Shown: positions 44,568 to 53,848, counted from the first letter of the stretch. The stretch: 64,000 nt of DNA from Brevibacillus_H ginsengisoli (GCF_050113715.1 NZ_JBNJQR010000005.1:124001-188000); one strand, 5' to 3'. A program made the numbers and translations. Notes: a model not told the origin generated them from the letters alone.

Positions 44568-45665
44568 ATGCGTGATCCCAGAATTTCAACATTAGCGCAA
44601 ACGATTGTGAATTATTCTCTTGAAGTGAATCGATCGGAAAGAGTATTGATTGATATTTTTGGAGAAGGAAAGCCGTTGGGAAAAGAGTTGGTAAAGCTCC
44701 TAAACCAAATAGGTGCTTTGCCATATGTGAGAATGATTGATCCAGAAATTCAGGCGGAGTGGATAAAGGGGATTCAGGAAAACGACGTCAAAATCTTGCA
44801 AGAGGTTGAGCAAAGCCAGCTGTCTGGTATTGATAAATATATCGGAATTCAAGGTTTAACGAATGACAGTGATTTCTCCGGCATTCCACAAGAACAGTTT
44901 CGATTATTTCGTGAAGTGGTGAAGCCCTCAAAAGAACATCTGCTCACACATAAGAAATGGGTAGAGCTATACTATCCAACTCCGTCTCTAGCACAGAAGT
45001 TTGGAATGTCGACCGATCAATTCTTTGATTTTTATTTTGATGTGCTATCGATCGACTATGTACAATTAGCCCAAAAACTAAAGCCTTTGCAAGAGCTTAT
45101 GAACCAAACTTCCCAGGTAAGAATTGTTGGTCCTAAGACAGATGTAAGTTTCTCAATCAAGGGGATTGGGTCTGTCATTTGCTCTGGAAAGCGAAATTTG
45201 CCTGACGGAGAGATTTATACGGCACCAATAAAAAATTCGGTTAATGGGATCGTAACGTATAATGTCCCGTCTCAGTATGCTGGGTTCACCTTTGACGATA
45301 TTCAATTGACATTGAAAGACGGAAAAATTATCAACGCTACTTCAAACAACACAGAGAAATTAAATCAACTGCTAGATAGTGATGAAGGAGCGCGGTATAT
45401 TGGGGAATTTGCTATAGGCGTGAATCCGCTCATTCTTACCCCGATGAGGAACATCATGTTTGATGAGAAAATCGCAGGCAGTTTTCACTTAACGCCTGGT
45501 CAAGCCTACAAAGCGGCGGATAATGGCAATCGAAGCTCGATCCATTGGGATTTAATTTCGATTCAACGAGCGGAATACGGTGGGGGGGAAATCTGGTTTG
45601 ATGAAGTCCTCATCAGAAAAGATGGTTTATTTGTACTTCCGTCGTTAGTTGATCTTAATCCGTAG
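44568..45665 (+). CDS. M29-family aminopeptidase (AmpS-like)
   Basis: 365 residues. The metal ligands of thermophilic-type M29 aminopeptidases are present: NLPDGEIYTAP, IGEFAIGVNP, SFHLTPGQAY and SIHWD. The length matches the family (360-410). It is a cytoplasmic metallo-exopeptidase removing N-terminal residues. TTGGAGGG precedes the ATG. It follows the chemoreceptor by 38 bp with no terminator between them, so the two may be co-transcribed; a functional link is not apparent. Confidence 0.9.
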   Translation: MRDPRISTLAQTIVNYSLEVNRSERVLIDIFGEGKPLGKELVKLLNQIGALPYVRMIDPEIQAEWIKGIQENDVKILQEVEQSQLSGIDKYIGIQGLTNDSDFSGIPQEQFRLFREVVKPSKEHLLTHKKWVELYYPTPSLAQKFGMSTDQFFDFYFDVLSIDYVQLAQKLKPLQELMNQTSQVRIVGPKTDVSFSIKGIGSVICSGKRNLPDGEIYTAPIKNSVNGIVTYNVPSQYAGFTFDDIQLTLKDGKIINATSNNTEKLNQLLDSDEGARYIGEFAIGVNPLILTPMRNIMFDEKIAGSFHLTPGQAYKAADNGNRSSIHWDLISIQRAEYGGGEIWFDEVLIRKDGLFVLPSLVDLNP

Positions 45666-45685
45666 AATCGTTTTCATTGAAAAGT

Positions 45686-45729
45686 AAGTACCCTCAGCCT
45701 TTCATGCGGTGGCTAGAGGGTACTTTTTT
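45686..45729. terminator. Terminator between the convergent aminopeptidase and LysR genes
   Basis: AAGTACCCTC and GAGGGTACTT form a perfect 10-bp stem with a T tail on the plus strand. It overlaps the 3' end of the minus-strand LysR gene. Confidence 0.85.
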
Positions 45730-46594
45730 GTGGGAAATGAGCCCGCATCTCCGTTAAAAATTCCTCAAAAGCCGTTGTAATAAGGGAATCTTTACGTCGG
45801 ATAAAGACGGTTGTAACTGTGATTGGCTTGTCTGGCACATGGCATCGAATAAGACCTTGTCGCTCTGAAAGGGACACGATGGAGCGGGGCAACAGAGAAA
45901 TCCCCAAACCAGCGCTAACACAGCCGATAATGGTTTCCTGGGTTCCAAACTCCATCAATTTAACGGGAAACATCCCTTGTTCATGCAACAATTGTTGTAA
46001 CTTCGCTCGATAGGAGCAGCCGCTGCGAAAAACCAACAGCGTGCGCAGTTCTATTTCGTTCAACGACGTAATGGGTCGATGGGAAGCCGGGGTGACGAGG
46101 ACGAGATCTTCATCAATGACATTTTCCTGAATCAGATCGGGATGTTCTACTGGTCCGGCGACGAATGCTCCGCTCAGTTCATAATGAAGCACGCGCGATA
46201 TGTGTTGTTCCGTAGGACCTGTCACAAGCGATAGCTCAACCGCGGGACAGCGTGTATGGTACTTGGTCAGAAGAGCAGGGAGACGTACAGCGGCAGTCGT
46301 TTCCATCGAACCGATGTGAAGCGGGCCCGAGGGAACGGTAGAATCTCCAACGGCAAGTCTGGCTTCCTGAATGGTATGCAGGATCTTCTCAGCAAAGGGA
46401 ACGAGGGTCTGGCCAGAGGGGGTAAGCGTAATCCCTCGATTATGTCGGTAAAATAGCTGTGTATTGAGGTCAGCCTCTAATTGCTGAATTTTATTCGTCA
46501 CATTGGATTGAGCGTAATTCAATTTTTGAGCAGCTTTAGAAAGACTGCCTTCTTGTGCGGTGGTATAAAACGCCTGAAGCAATTGAATGTCCAT
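45713..46594 (-). CDS. LysR-family regulator of the MFS/tautomerase operon
   Basis: 293 residues from the ATG at 46594 (GGAGGG 4 bp upstream). The HTH reads LSKAAQKLNYAQSNVTNKIQ, followed by LFYRHNRGITLTPSG, and then a full effector-binding domain. It is divergent from an operon encoding an MFS protein, a tautomerase, a VOC protein and a YdhR-type monooxygenase, with 144 bp between. It probably activates that operon in response to an aromatic or reactive metabolite, which is inference from the neighbours. Confidence 0.9.
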   Translation of the reverse strand: MDIQLLQAFYTTAQEGSLSKAAQKLNYAQSNVTNKIQQLEADLNTQLFYRHNRGITLTPSGQTLVPFAEKILHTIQEARLAVGDSTVPSGPLHIGSMETTAAVRLPALLTKYHTRCPAVELSLVTGPTEQHISRVLHYELSGAFVAGPVEHPDLIQENVIDEDLVLVTPASHRPITSLNEIELRTLLVFRSGCSYRAKLQQLLHEQGMFPVKLMEFGTQETIIGCVSAGLGISLLPRSIVSLSERQGLIRCHVPDKPITVTTVFIRRKDSLITTAFEEFLTEMRAHFPQKSTL

Positions 46595-46738
46595 AATTCC
46601 CTCCACTTCTAGGGCTTGGGTCAACACTAGCCATCTGAAAACCAGATAGTAAACATCCTTAATCCGTATTATACATGATAACCAATCACAGTGTATCATG
46701 ATGACAGTGGCGATCCATTTTCAGGAGGTGAATGCTCC

Positions 46739-47905
46739 ATGGAACAAAAACCGATGATCCCCTTGATAGGAGGAATAGCAGCACTGATTGTTGCGATGGG
46801 AATTGGACGGTTCTCTTTTACTCCCATTCTTCCGATGATGATGGACAAACAGCTATTCTCAACAGTGGGAGCTGGCTATCTCGCTTCTAGCAATTATTTA
46901 GGATATTTGCTTGGCGCGCTTGTTCTGACGGTGATTCCGTTGAAGAGAAGGTCTCGGCTGCTTATTGCCGGGATGATCATGAGTATCGTGACGACCTGGG
47001 GGATGGGGGCGGTTACCGGCTTTGCAGGCTGGCTCGTGCTCAGGTTTATGTCTGGCGTTGCAAGTTCAATCGTTTTTGTAGTGGCTTCCAGTATTGTCTT
47101 AGAGCGTCTGTCGGGCGTTTGGACAGGCATATTTTACGGCGGTGTAGGTGTTGGAATTCTTTTGACGGGAGTGGTTGTCCCGCTTTTTGCGGATTATGGC
47201 CAATGGATGGGGGCATGGAAAGGACTTGGACTTCTCAGTCTGGTACTTGGGCTACTTGCCTGCTATTTATTAGCGGAACGACAAGGAATTGAGAAACCAT
47301 CAACGAATTTTCATGTGAAGCGACCAGAGTCCGTTCAAAGAATCCTGCTTAGCTTGATGATCGCTTATGGACTGGAGGGCTTGGGGTACATTGTGACTGG
47401 CACATATCTAGTGGCGTATGCAAAGATTAGTGTAAATATTGAAAACATTACCTCGCTAAGTTGGATGTTGGTTGGGCTTGCCGCTGCCCCATCTTGTATC
47501 TTGTGGTCCTTGCTTGCCGCCAGATGGGGGAAGAAGTGGACGTTAACCTTAACGATGATTCTGCAATCCATCGGAATCGCAATCCCGGTTATTGCTCCTT
47601 CTTCTGCCACTCTATTGCTAGGGGCCGTTTTGTTTGGTGCGACGTTCATGGGCATTACGACATTAACGATTTCCTATGCCAAGGACCTGTACCCGTTAAA
47701 TAACCGAAGGATCATCGGGCTATTGACCACGATTTATGGTCTGGGTCAAATGATCGGCCCTGTCATCGCTGGAGTCCTCATCTCTGGACGCGGAAGCTAT
47801 GACGCGGCTTTAATCGGAGCGTCCCTGATTGTACTTCTCGGAGCCGTTATTCTGCCGTTAGGGATTGGACGTTCCGATCAAATGATAGTCAAACCAATTG
47901 GTTAA
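46739..47905 (+). CDS. YbfB/YjiJ-type MFS transporter
   Basis: 388 residues; AGGAGGTG 8 bp before the ATG at 46739 decides the start. About 12 helices; the N-terminal AMGIGRFSFTPILPMMM is characteristic of YbfB/YjiJ-type MFS proteins. The substrate is unknown. It is the first gene of a four-gene operon with three small enzyme-like proteins suited to detoxifying or degrading a small organic compound, so import or export of that compound is likely. Confidence 0.88.
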   Translation: MEQKPMIPLIGGIAALIVAMGIGRFSFTPILPMMMDKQLFSTVGAGYLASSNYLGYLLGALVLTVIPLKRRSRLLIAGMIMSIVTTWGMGAVTGFAGWLVLRFMSGVASSIVFVVASSIVLERLSGVWTGIFYGGVGVGILLTGVVVPLFADYGQWMGAWKGLGLLSLVLGLLACYLLAERQGIEKPSTNFHVKRPESVQRILLSLMIAYGLEGLGYIVTGTYLVAYAKISVNIENITSLSWMLVGLAAAPSCILWSLLAARWGKKWTLTLTMILQSIGIAIPVIAPSSATLLLGAVLFGATFMGITTLTISYAKDLYPLNNRRIIGLLTTIYGLGQMIGPVIAGVLISGRGSYDAALIGASLIVLLGAVILPLGIGRSDQMIVKPIG

Positions 47906-47925
47906 ATAGAAAGGATGAATCCATC

Positions 47926-48129
47926 ATGCCATACGTCAATATTAAAATCACGAACGAAAATGTAACACCTGAGAAAAAAGCGCAGTTAATTCAAGGAGTC
48001 ACTCAGCTGCTGGTCGATGTGCTGGACAAGAATCCGCAAACGACGGTTGTTGTGATTGATGAAGTGGATACGGATAATTGGGGAATTGGCGGCGAAACCG
48101 TCACCAAGCGCAGGAAAGAGGGGAAATAA
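47926..48129 (+). CDS. 4-oxalocrotonate tautomerase-family protein
   Basis: 67 residues. The catalytic proline directly follows the start methionine (MPYVNIKIT) and becomes the N-terminus after methionine removal; an arginine-containing tail (TKRRKEGK) and VVVIDEV match the family. These small enzymes form hexamers and isomerise enol-keto compounds in aromatic degradation. It lies between the MFS and VOC genes in the same operon. Confidence 0.9.
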   Translation: MPYVNIKITNENVTPEKKAQLIQGVTQLLVDVLDKNPQTTVVVIDEVDTDNWGIGGETVTKRRKEGK

Positions 48130-48144
48130 TAAGGAGAGAGAAAC

Positions 48145-48978
48145 ATGCCAATCGCATTTGACCATCTTGTGCATTTTATAACGGCTTCCCCCCAACAAGC
48201 GGTGAATCAGATGAGTCAGCTCGGCCTTCATTCAGTCGTCGGTGGCCGTCATGAGAATTGGGGAACGATCAATGCTCTTAGTTATTTTGATATAAGCTAC
48301 ATTGAATTTCTTAGTCTGGAGCATCCGGATGTGGCTGAGGGAGCTAGAGAATACGGACTGATCGATCAATTGTTACGTGATTTACCCAATGGCGAAGGAA
48401 TGGGAACAATCGCACTGCGTACATCGAACATAGAGCAGGCCAAGCAACACTTGATTAACCAAGGGGTCCAGATATGTGGGCCATTTCCTGGCAGTCGCAA
48501 GCGGTCGGACGGCAAGGTGATTCGGTGGAAGATGCTATTTTTAAGGAAAGAAACGGCTGGGTTGCCTCTGCCTTTTTTAATCGAGTGGGAACAGATGGAC
48601 GAAGAAAGAAGAAGTGATCTCACACAACATCACATCATCTCAAGCCACCCTGCGGGAGAATTGAAGCTGGATTATGTCGCCTTTGCGGTAAACGATTTGG
48701 ACTCATCCATTAGGGAGTGGCGGAACTGCTTCGCGCTCTCGGCAGGAGCACCTTACATACAGGAAGAATGGAATGCCACCTGTCAGCTGCTGCATGTGAC
48801 GGGCGGCAATCTGCTTTTCTGCCAGCCTAACGGGGAGGGGATCGTCTCAGAGGTGCTTGATACTCGGGGCGAGCGACCTTTTCTTGTGAATCTGTCCGGT
48901 GCTGGGAATCCCAGAGAGCACCAACTCTTTGGTAGTATCTATCGCCTAATCCAATCAAATTATTGTAAGATTAGGTAA
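48145..48978 (+). CDS. VOC/glyoxalase-like domain protein
   Basis: 277 residues with two vicinal-oxygen-chelate modules: the first starts FDHLVHFITASPQQAVNQM and the second starts LDYVAFAVNDLDSSIREW. The type is the Glyoxalase_3-like family, metal-dependent dioxygenase or isomerase-like folds of largely unknown reaction. AAGGAGAG precedes the ATG, 15 bp after the tautomerase stop. With the tautomerase and monooxygenase it suggests a short pathway acting on an aromatic or carbonyl compound. Confidence 0.85.
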   Translation: MPIAFDHLVHFITASPQQAVNQMSQLGLHSVVGGRHENWGTINALSYFDISYIEFLSLEHPDVAEGAREYGLIDQLLRDLPNGEGMGTIALRTSNIEQAKQHLINQGVQICGPFPGSRKRSDGKVIRWKMLFLRKETAGLPLPFLIEWEQMDEERRSDLTQHHIISSHPAGELKLDYVAFAVNDLDSSIREWRNCFALSAGAPYIQEEWNATCQLLHVTGGNLLFCQPNGEGIVSEVLDTRGERPFLVNLSGAGNPREHQLFGSIYRLIQSNYCKIR

Positions 48979-49011
48979 AATTAAGATGGATAAATTAAGG
49001 AGGAACAACCG

Positions 49012-49314
49012 ATGGCGAACAAGCTTTTACAGATTCATTTTCCGATGAATGGACCGTGGGGGGAGGAAATGTCCGCTCAATTTCAAGACCTTGCCGAAAT
49101 GATTTCCCACACAGAAGGACTGCTTTGGAAAATCTGGACGGAAAATGAACAGACGCAAGAAGCGGGCGGCATCTATTTGTTTTCCGACCTTGCTTCGCTT
49201 GAGAAATATCTGGCGGAGCACACGGCTCGTCTTCAGTCTTTTGGAATTACAGAACTTCATGTAAAAATCTTTGATGTCAATGAACCGCTGACCAAGATCA
49301 CAAGAGGTATTTAG
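49012..49314 (+). CDS. YdhR-type putative monooxygenase
   Basis: 100 residues of a ferredoxin-like fold matching YdhR-type putative monooxygenases (LLQIHFPMNGPWGEEM, GLLWKIWTENEQTQEAGGIY). These are cofactor-free small dimeric proteins linked to aromatic metabolism. AAGGAGGAA lies before the ATG. It is the last gene of the MFS operon, followed by a strong terminator. Confidence 0.88.
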   Translation: MANKLLQIHFPMNGPWGEEMSAQFQDLAEMISHTEGLLWKIWTENEQTQEAGGIYLFSDLASLEKYLAEHTARLQSFGITELHVKIFDVNEPLTKITRGI

Positions 49315-49337
49315 ATTGTCTGATATAGCTTTCACTC

Positions 49338-49377
49338 AAGCATAGGACTACCCAACAGGTAGTCCTATGCTTTTTTT
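49338..49377 (+). terminator. Intrinsic terminator after the YdhR gene
   Basis: AAGCATAGGACTACC and GGTAGTCCTATGCTT form a perfect 15-bp stem with a 5-base loop and a T tract. Confidence 0.92.
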
Positions 49378-49383
49378 CGTATC

Positions 49384-49427
49384 GGAATGTTTAATTGATT
49401 TACATCAGTAAATCGATTAAACATTCC
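49384..49427. repeat. 20-bp-stem hairpin next to dispersed repeat B
   Basis: GGAATGTTTAAT and ATTAAACATTCC with adjoining bases form a 20-bp stem (one T-G mismatch) around ATCA. There is no T tract directly after it. It lies between a terminator and the repeat at 49449 and may be a boundary structure or a second terminator-like element. Confidence 0.5.
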
Positions 49428-49448
49428 TTCTTTTCGCGTAAGCCCACC

Positions 49449-49646
49449 AAGAAAAGACTTCGTCACTCGGGCCTCATTTTAAGCGAAACCCAGCGCAGAG
49501 AACGAAGGAAGGAAAAGAGTCGGCATTCTTTACGTCATTGAGAAGCGTAGTGATTTTCTTGTCGAATCCCTTCCGTAGTGAACGGAGCGGACAGTAGCTG
49601 CTACACGCGAGCTTAAACAGAGCACAGAGGGACGAAGTCTTTTCTT
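49449..49646. repeat. Dispersed structured repeat with terminal inverted repeats, copy B
   Basis: The 198-bp element starts AAGAAAAGACTTCGTC and ends GACGAAGTCTTTTCTT, a perfect 16-bp pair. Compared with copy A (21824-22048) both arms changed together (T-A became C-G), which keeps the pairing. The interior matches copy A closely, with an extra segment missing near the right end. The left flank AAGCCCACC is shared. It directly abuts the open frame of the gerA-like gene. No promoter for that gene is recognisable inside it. Confidence 0.7.
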
Positions 49647-49750
49647 TTTTGCATAATCTTCCAATACAATTGGCATCCTTTCAGTATGAACACAACGAAG
49701 CGTGGGAGGAATCTGATATCAAAACGAACTTCTTCCACAAAAAAATAAGA

Positions 49751-51262
49751 ATGGGGACGAACAACAAACAGACCCCGGTCATTCCATTGTCTACCTCGCT
49801 TGACGCCAATAAGTCGTATTTACAAGCTGAACTTGGGGCTAGCGCCGATGTCGTGTATCAGGAGCTACCACTAGCTGGAGGACAATACAAGGCAATTGTT
49901 GTGTATATTGCTGGTCTTGTGCAAATCTCCATCATCAACAAACAGATTATTGGGACGCTGCTTAATTTCTATGAAAGTGTGAGTGATCCATCAAACAATC
50001 AACTTATCAATAACCTTTCGTTTCAACTTCTGCCAGTTGGCCATGTATGGCAGATTCAGGACAAGAAAAAGCTGACGGAAGCGATCTTAAATGGCAGTAC
50101 GCTGATTATGGTTGATGGTCAATCTGTTGCCATCTCTGTCAGTACAACGGGCGGCGAAAAACGTTCGATTTCCGAACCTTCTGTGGAAGATGAGATCAAA
50201 GCGCCAAGAGAGTCGTTTGTTGAATACATTCAGATTAACCAGTCGATGATTCGGAGAAAACTGAAAAATCCGCATCTCCGTTTTTTCAACATGCGAGTAG
50301 GCAAGGAGACGCAAACAGAGATTTCGATCGCTTTTGTGCATGGCGTTGTTAATCCGGCCATTTTGGAAGAGGTAAAACAGAGAATTGATCAGATGAATAT
50401 TCAGGGGGTCCTGGAAAGCTATTATCTTGAATCGTTTATCGCAGACGCCCCCAATTCTATATTTCCACAGATTGATCATACGGAACGTCCCGACAGAGTA
50501 GTCGCTATGCTATTGGAAGGACGAGTGGCTATTCTAGTGGATGGTACGCCATGGGTATTAATCGTCCCAACGGTGTTTGTCCAATTTTTTACCACAGCGG
50601 GTGACAGCTATTTAAGCTATATTTTTGCCACTTCCATGCGCTTTCTTCGGCTCATGGGTTTTATCTTTTCATTGGTCGTCCCTTCACTATACATCTCGTT
50701 AACAACCATGCATCACGAGATGTATCCTACTCCGCTTGCCCTGCAAATTGCCGGTTCACGCTCTGGGGTCCCGTTTCCGGCTATCGTGGAAGCGTTATTG
50801 ATGGAATTATCCTTTGAGTTGCTTCGTGAAGCGGGGATTCGGTTGCCCAAAGCGGCGGGACAAGCCGTAAGTATCGTCGGAGCGCTGATTATCGGTACAG
50901 CTGCGGTTGAGGCGGGAGTCGTATCTCCCATCATGATTATCGTGGTGGCGTTAACGGGGATTTCCTCCTTCGTCATACCTAGCTATGAAATCGGACTGGC
51001 CCTTCGTGTATTGCGCTTCCCCTTAATGATTATCGCTTCGATTCTGGGGATTCCCGGCATCACGGTGGCCCTGCTTACACTGCTTACCTATATGGTTTCA
51101 TTAACCTCTTTTGGTGTTCCGTATCTCTCACCCTTTGCTCCATTTCAATGGGGGGATATAAAAGATAGCTTTATTCGGGCTCCTTGGAAGTGGCTGGCTA
51201 ACCAAAAGCATCGATATACACGTCATCGGGATAAGGTTGATGAGTTCGACGCAAATGAGTAA
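49751..51262 (+). CDS. Spore germinant receptor A subunit (GerA family)
   Basis: About 503 residues from ATG 49751. The body matches GerA-type subunits: PLSTSLDANKSYLQAELG at the start, ENPDRV-like TERPDRVVAMLLEGRVAILVDGTPW, and four to five C-terminal membrane helices. It sits in the spore inner membrane and, with B and C subunits, senses nutrient germinants. The start is unclear: ATG 49751 lacks a ribosome site. The frame is open back to a TTG at 49649. A GGAGG at 49705 precedes only an ATC codon. An ATG at 49686 would reach this frame only with one extra A in the A7 run near 49740. It is first gene of a four-gene operon. Confidence 0.88.
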   Translation: MGTNNKQTPVIPLSTSLDANKSYLQAELGASADVVYQELPLAGGQYKAIVVYIAGLVQISIINKQIIGTLLNFYESVSDPSNNQLINNLSFQLLPVGHVWQIQDKKKLTEAILNGSTLIMVDGQSVAISVSTTGGEKRSISEPSVEDEIKAPRESFVEYIQINQSMIRRKLKNPHLRFFNMRVGKETQTEISIAFVHGVVNPAILEEVKQRIDQMNIQGVLESYYLESFIADAPNSIFPQIDHTERPDRVVAMLLEGRVAILVDGTPWVLIVPTVFVQFFTTAGDSYLSYIFATSMRFLRLMGFIFSLVVPSLYISLTTMHHEMYPTPLALQIAGSRSGVPFPAIVEALLMELSFELLREAGIRLPKAAGQAVSIVGALIIGTAAVEAGVVSPIMIIVVALTGISSFVIPSYEIGLALRVLRFPLMIIASILGIPGITVALLTLLTYMVSLTSFGVPYLSPFAPFQWGDIKDSFIRAPWKWLANQKHRYTRHRDKVDEFDANE

Positions 51263-51273
51263 GGAGGTACATC

Positions 51274-52386
51274 ATGAAGGGGAAAGGTCCATATACTCCT
51301 AGGATTACTGCGATGCAGCTGTCTCTTGCGCTAATCGCAAGTCGAGCATCTGTCATGGCCGTGTTTCTGCCGGTCATCTGGGCCAAAGGCGATCCGAAAA
51401 ACGGATGGGTGATCTCGATTCTGTCCGGAGTCGGGGGGATGCTCTTGATCTGGATGTCTGTTAAGCTCTCGGAGATGCACCCAAACAAGACTCTGATTGA
51501 GATCACCCAAAGTCTGCTAGGAAAATGGGTGGGGGGTGTTGTTTCGGTTATCTTTCTGTGGTTTTTCTTACACATTGCAACGATCATGACGCGACAATTT
51601 GCCGAAATCCTGAACGTTGCCTTGATGCCCGAAACGCCGATCCAAGTATTCATCATTTGTATTACCCTTGCTGTTATATTTGCTGTCAGTCGCGGACTGG
51701 AGGCAATAGCAAAAGTAACGGCGCTGACCACCCCATTATCCATCCTCTCCCTGTTCCTTATCGTTTTGTTCAACAAGAAGAATTATGAAATCAGTGCATT
51801 GTTACCGGTTCTGGAGAATGGGTGGTCGGGCGTTTTGTACGGAAGCATTGTTCCTTTGGCGTGGTTTGGCGACGTATTTTTGATTATGATGCTATTTCCA
51901 TATGTAAAAGACAAGCCGAAGGTAAAACCATACACGCTCTTAAGCATCGTTGTCACGACCATTCTTTTAGTCCTTCTCTCAGGCGGAGTTATCGGAGTAT
52001 TTGGTCCCGAAGAAGCCGGGCAGCTCACCTTGCCCTTGTTTTCTTTTGTGCGAATGATTGAAGTGGCTAGCTTTTTTGAGCGGATTGAAGCCGTTCTCGT
52101 CGCGATCTGGATCAGTATCATTTTCAGCAAAATTTGTTTCTACTTATATATTGGAATCCAGGGCACAGGACAGTTGTTTAAACTGCAAGCCAAGCGTTTT
52201 CTAATCATTCCAATGGGGATTTGCCCTATTGTTCTTGCCAAACTATCGTTTAAAAATCTCGCGGACTTAAAATACTTTCTGACCCCAGGGTATTTCGGCA
52301 TCTACGCTCTATCGATTGAAATCATCTTTCCTCTGCTGTTGCTGCTTATAACCTTGCTCAAACCAAAGGAACGGGCCGCATCATGA
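51274..52386 (+). CDS. Spore germinant receptor B subunit (GerAB-type permease)
   Basis: 370 residues with ten membrane helices, related to amino-acid transporters of the APC type, as are all GerB proteins. The N-terminal ITAMQLSLALIASRASVMAV is typical. This subunit binds the germinant. AAGGAGG precedes the ATG 11 bp after the A-subunit stop, and its stop overlaps the C-subunit start by 4 bp. Confidence 0.92.
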   Translation: MKGKGPYTPRITAMQLSLALIASRASVMAVFLPVIWAKGDPKNGWVISILSGVGGMLLIWMSVKLSEMHPNKTLIEITQSLLGKWVGGVVSVIFLWFFLHIATIMTRQFAEILNVALMPETPIQVFIICITLAVIFAVSRGLEAIAKVTALTTPLSILSLFLIVLFNKKNYEISALLPVLENGWSGVLYGSIVPLAWFGDVFLIMMLFPYVKDKPKVKPYTLLSIVVTTILLVLLSGGVIGVFGPEEAGQLTLPLFSFVRMIEVASFFERIEAVLVAIWISIIFSKICFYLYIGIQGTGQLFKLQAKRFLIIPMGICPIVLAKLSFKNLADLKYFLTPGYFGIYALSIEIIFPLLLLLITLLKPKERAAS

Positions 52387-53540
52387 AACCAATGGTACGA
52401 ACTGTTCTGCTTGTCATGCTTACAGTCGTTTTAGCCTTGACCACAACCGGATGCTGGAATCGAAGGGAAATTGAAAAATTGAGCTTTGTATTGGGAGCCG
52501 GGATCGATTCGACTCCACAAGGTTTTCTGTTAAGCGCTCAAGTGGCCAATCCTTCAGCGATGACCAAGAAGGCTGGGAATGCTCCAACATTCTTTACGTT
52601 CACTTCTACGGGGCAAACGATGTTTGACTCCCTCCGTAAAGCGACACACAGCTCTCCGTTCCGATTGTTTTGGGCGCATACCAAGGTCATCGTGATTAGT
52701 GAGGAGTTCGCCCGCAAAGGAATCATGCCAGTGATGGAATACTTCAGCCGAGACGCTGAAACGAGGCGTAATTTCACGGTTGCGATTACACCTAAGAGAG
52801 CGGAAGACATCCTGAAAATGAAGGTAGAAACCGAAAAAGTTCCCGTCCTCGCTTTAATGGACCTTCTTGAAGGGTATAAAGCGAGTTCGACGACGCCGAG
52901 GATGAATGTGAACGATTTTATGCGGACCTACCATACGTCAACCTCGATCCTTGTACCTGTCGTGCGAAAAGTGGTAAACCAAGGTTCCAAAGAAGATTAC
53001 TACGTCCAGGGCTCCGCTGTCTTCACCAAGGATAAACTGATCACCTACCTGGACCCGATTGAAACCCGGGGAGCCTTATGGGTTCGAGGACAAGTGAAAA
53101 GTGCCATTCTGGTAACCCCATGTCCAGATGGGAAGGGCAAGGATAAGCGTACCCAAAAAGTATCCTTCGAGGTATTCACAGCCAAAGCGGATATTAAACC
53201 GGCGAAAAAGGGAAAAGACTTCACCATAACGGTAAAGATCAAGGAAGCGGGCAACCTGGCTGGAGCCGTCTGTACCAAAAATGAGGTAAATCCCACAGAC
53301 ATCAAAAAACTCGAAGACTTGAAAAGCAATAAAATAAAAGCGGAGGTTATGAAATCGCTTAAAAAGGCCCGCGCGCACAAAGTAGACGTGTTTGGATTTG
53401 GAGAGGCCATTCATCGCAAGTATCCAAAGGACTGGAAAAAGATAAAGGATCGCTGGCCCGATTACTTCGCGAAAATTCCCGTTTCCGTGGAGGTTGAAAC
53501 CAATATTAACTCTAGTGCCTTAATCCAGCGACAGAAGTAA
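52383..53540 (+). CDS. Spore germinant receptor C subunit (Ger(x)C lipoprotein)
   Basis: 385 residues with a signal peptide and lipobox (LALTTTGC) followed by WNRREIEKLSFVLGAGID, the family's diagnostic start. As a lipoprotein it is attached to the outer face of the spore inner membrane in complex with A and B. Overlap with the B gene shows translational coupling. The length is normal for the family. Confidence 0.93.
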   Translation: MKPMVRTVLLVMLTVVLALTTTGCWNRREIEKLSFVLGAGIDSTPQGFLLSAQVANPSAMTKKAGNAPTFFTFTSTGQTMFDSLRKATHSSPFRLFWAHTKVIVISEEFARKGIMPVMEYFSRDAETRRNFTVAITPKRAEDILKMKVETEKVPVLALMDLLEGYKASSTTPRMNVNDFMRTYHTSTSILVPVVRKVVNQGSKEDYYVQGSAVFTKDKLITYLDPIETRGALWVRGQVKSAILVTPCPDGKGKDKRTQKVSFEVFTAKADIKPAKKGKDFTITVKIKEAGNLAGAVCTKNEVNPTDIKKLEDLKSNKIKAEVMKSLKKARAHKVDVFGFGEAIHRKYPKDWKKIKDRWPDYFAKIPVSVEVETNINSSALIQRQK

Positions 53541-53555
53541 GGAATAGGTGAGGAT

Positions 53556-53771
53556 ATGATCCTGACGATGGTCATTTTGTTGACAGTGGTCAGCTTCAAG
53601 GATATCGGACCGTTAGTGAAGAAAAAAAGGAAAAAAGAGTTGATTCTATTTGCTCTTCTGACCACTGTCAATTTTGTCTATGCGGTACTGATCCAGATGG
53701 ACCTGCAGCCGTTGAATCCACAGGATATCGTCAATAGGGTTGCTGAATTCATGCATGGTTCACCTCAATAA
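53556..53771 (+). CDS. Small two-helix protein, probable germinant receptor D subunit
   Basis: 71 residues with two hydrophobic helices separated by a strongly basic loop (VKKKRKKE). It starts 15 bp after the C-subunit gene in the same direction. Many Bacillales receptor operons encode a fourth small two-helix D subunit that modulates receptor activity, and size, topology and position all fit. These proteins are poorly conserved in sequence, so the call rests on context. Confidence 0.6.
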   Translation: MILTMVILLTVVSFKDIGPLVKKKRKKELILFALLTTVNFVYAVLIQMDLQPLNPQDIVNRVAEFMHGSPQ

Positions 53772-53848
53772 CATTTGCGGATCGTCCAGTTTCTATCTAT
53801 CCTATGAATAGAAGGTGAGAAGGCCGAGACTGAAGAGGGGGACTGGCT

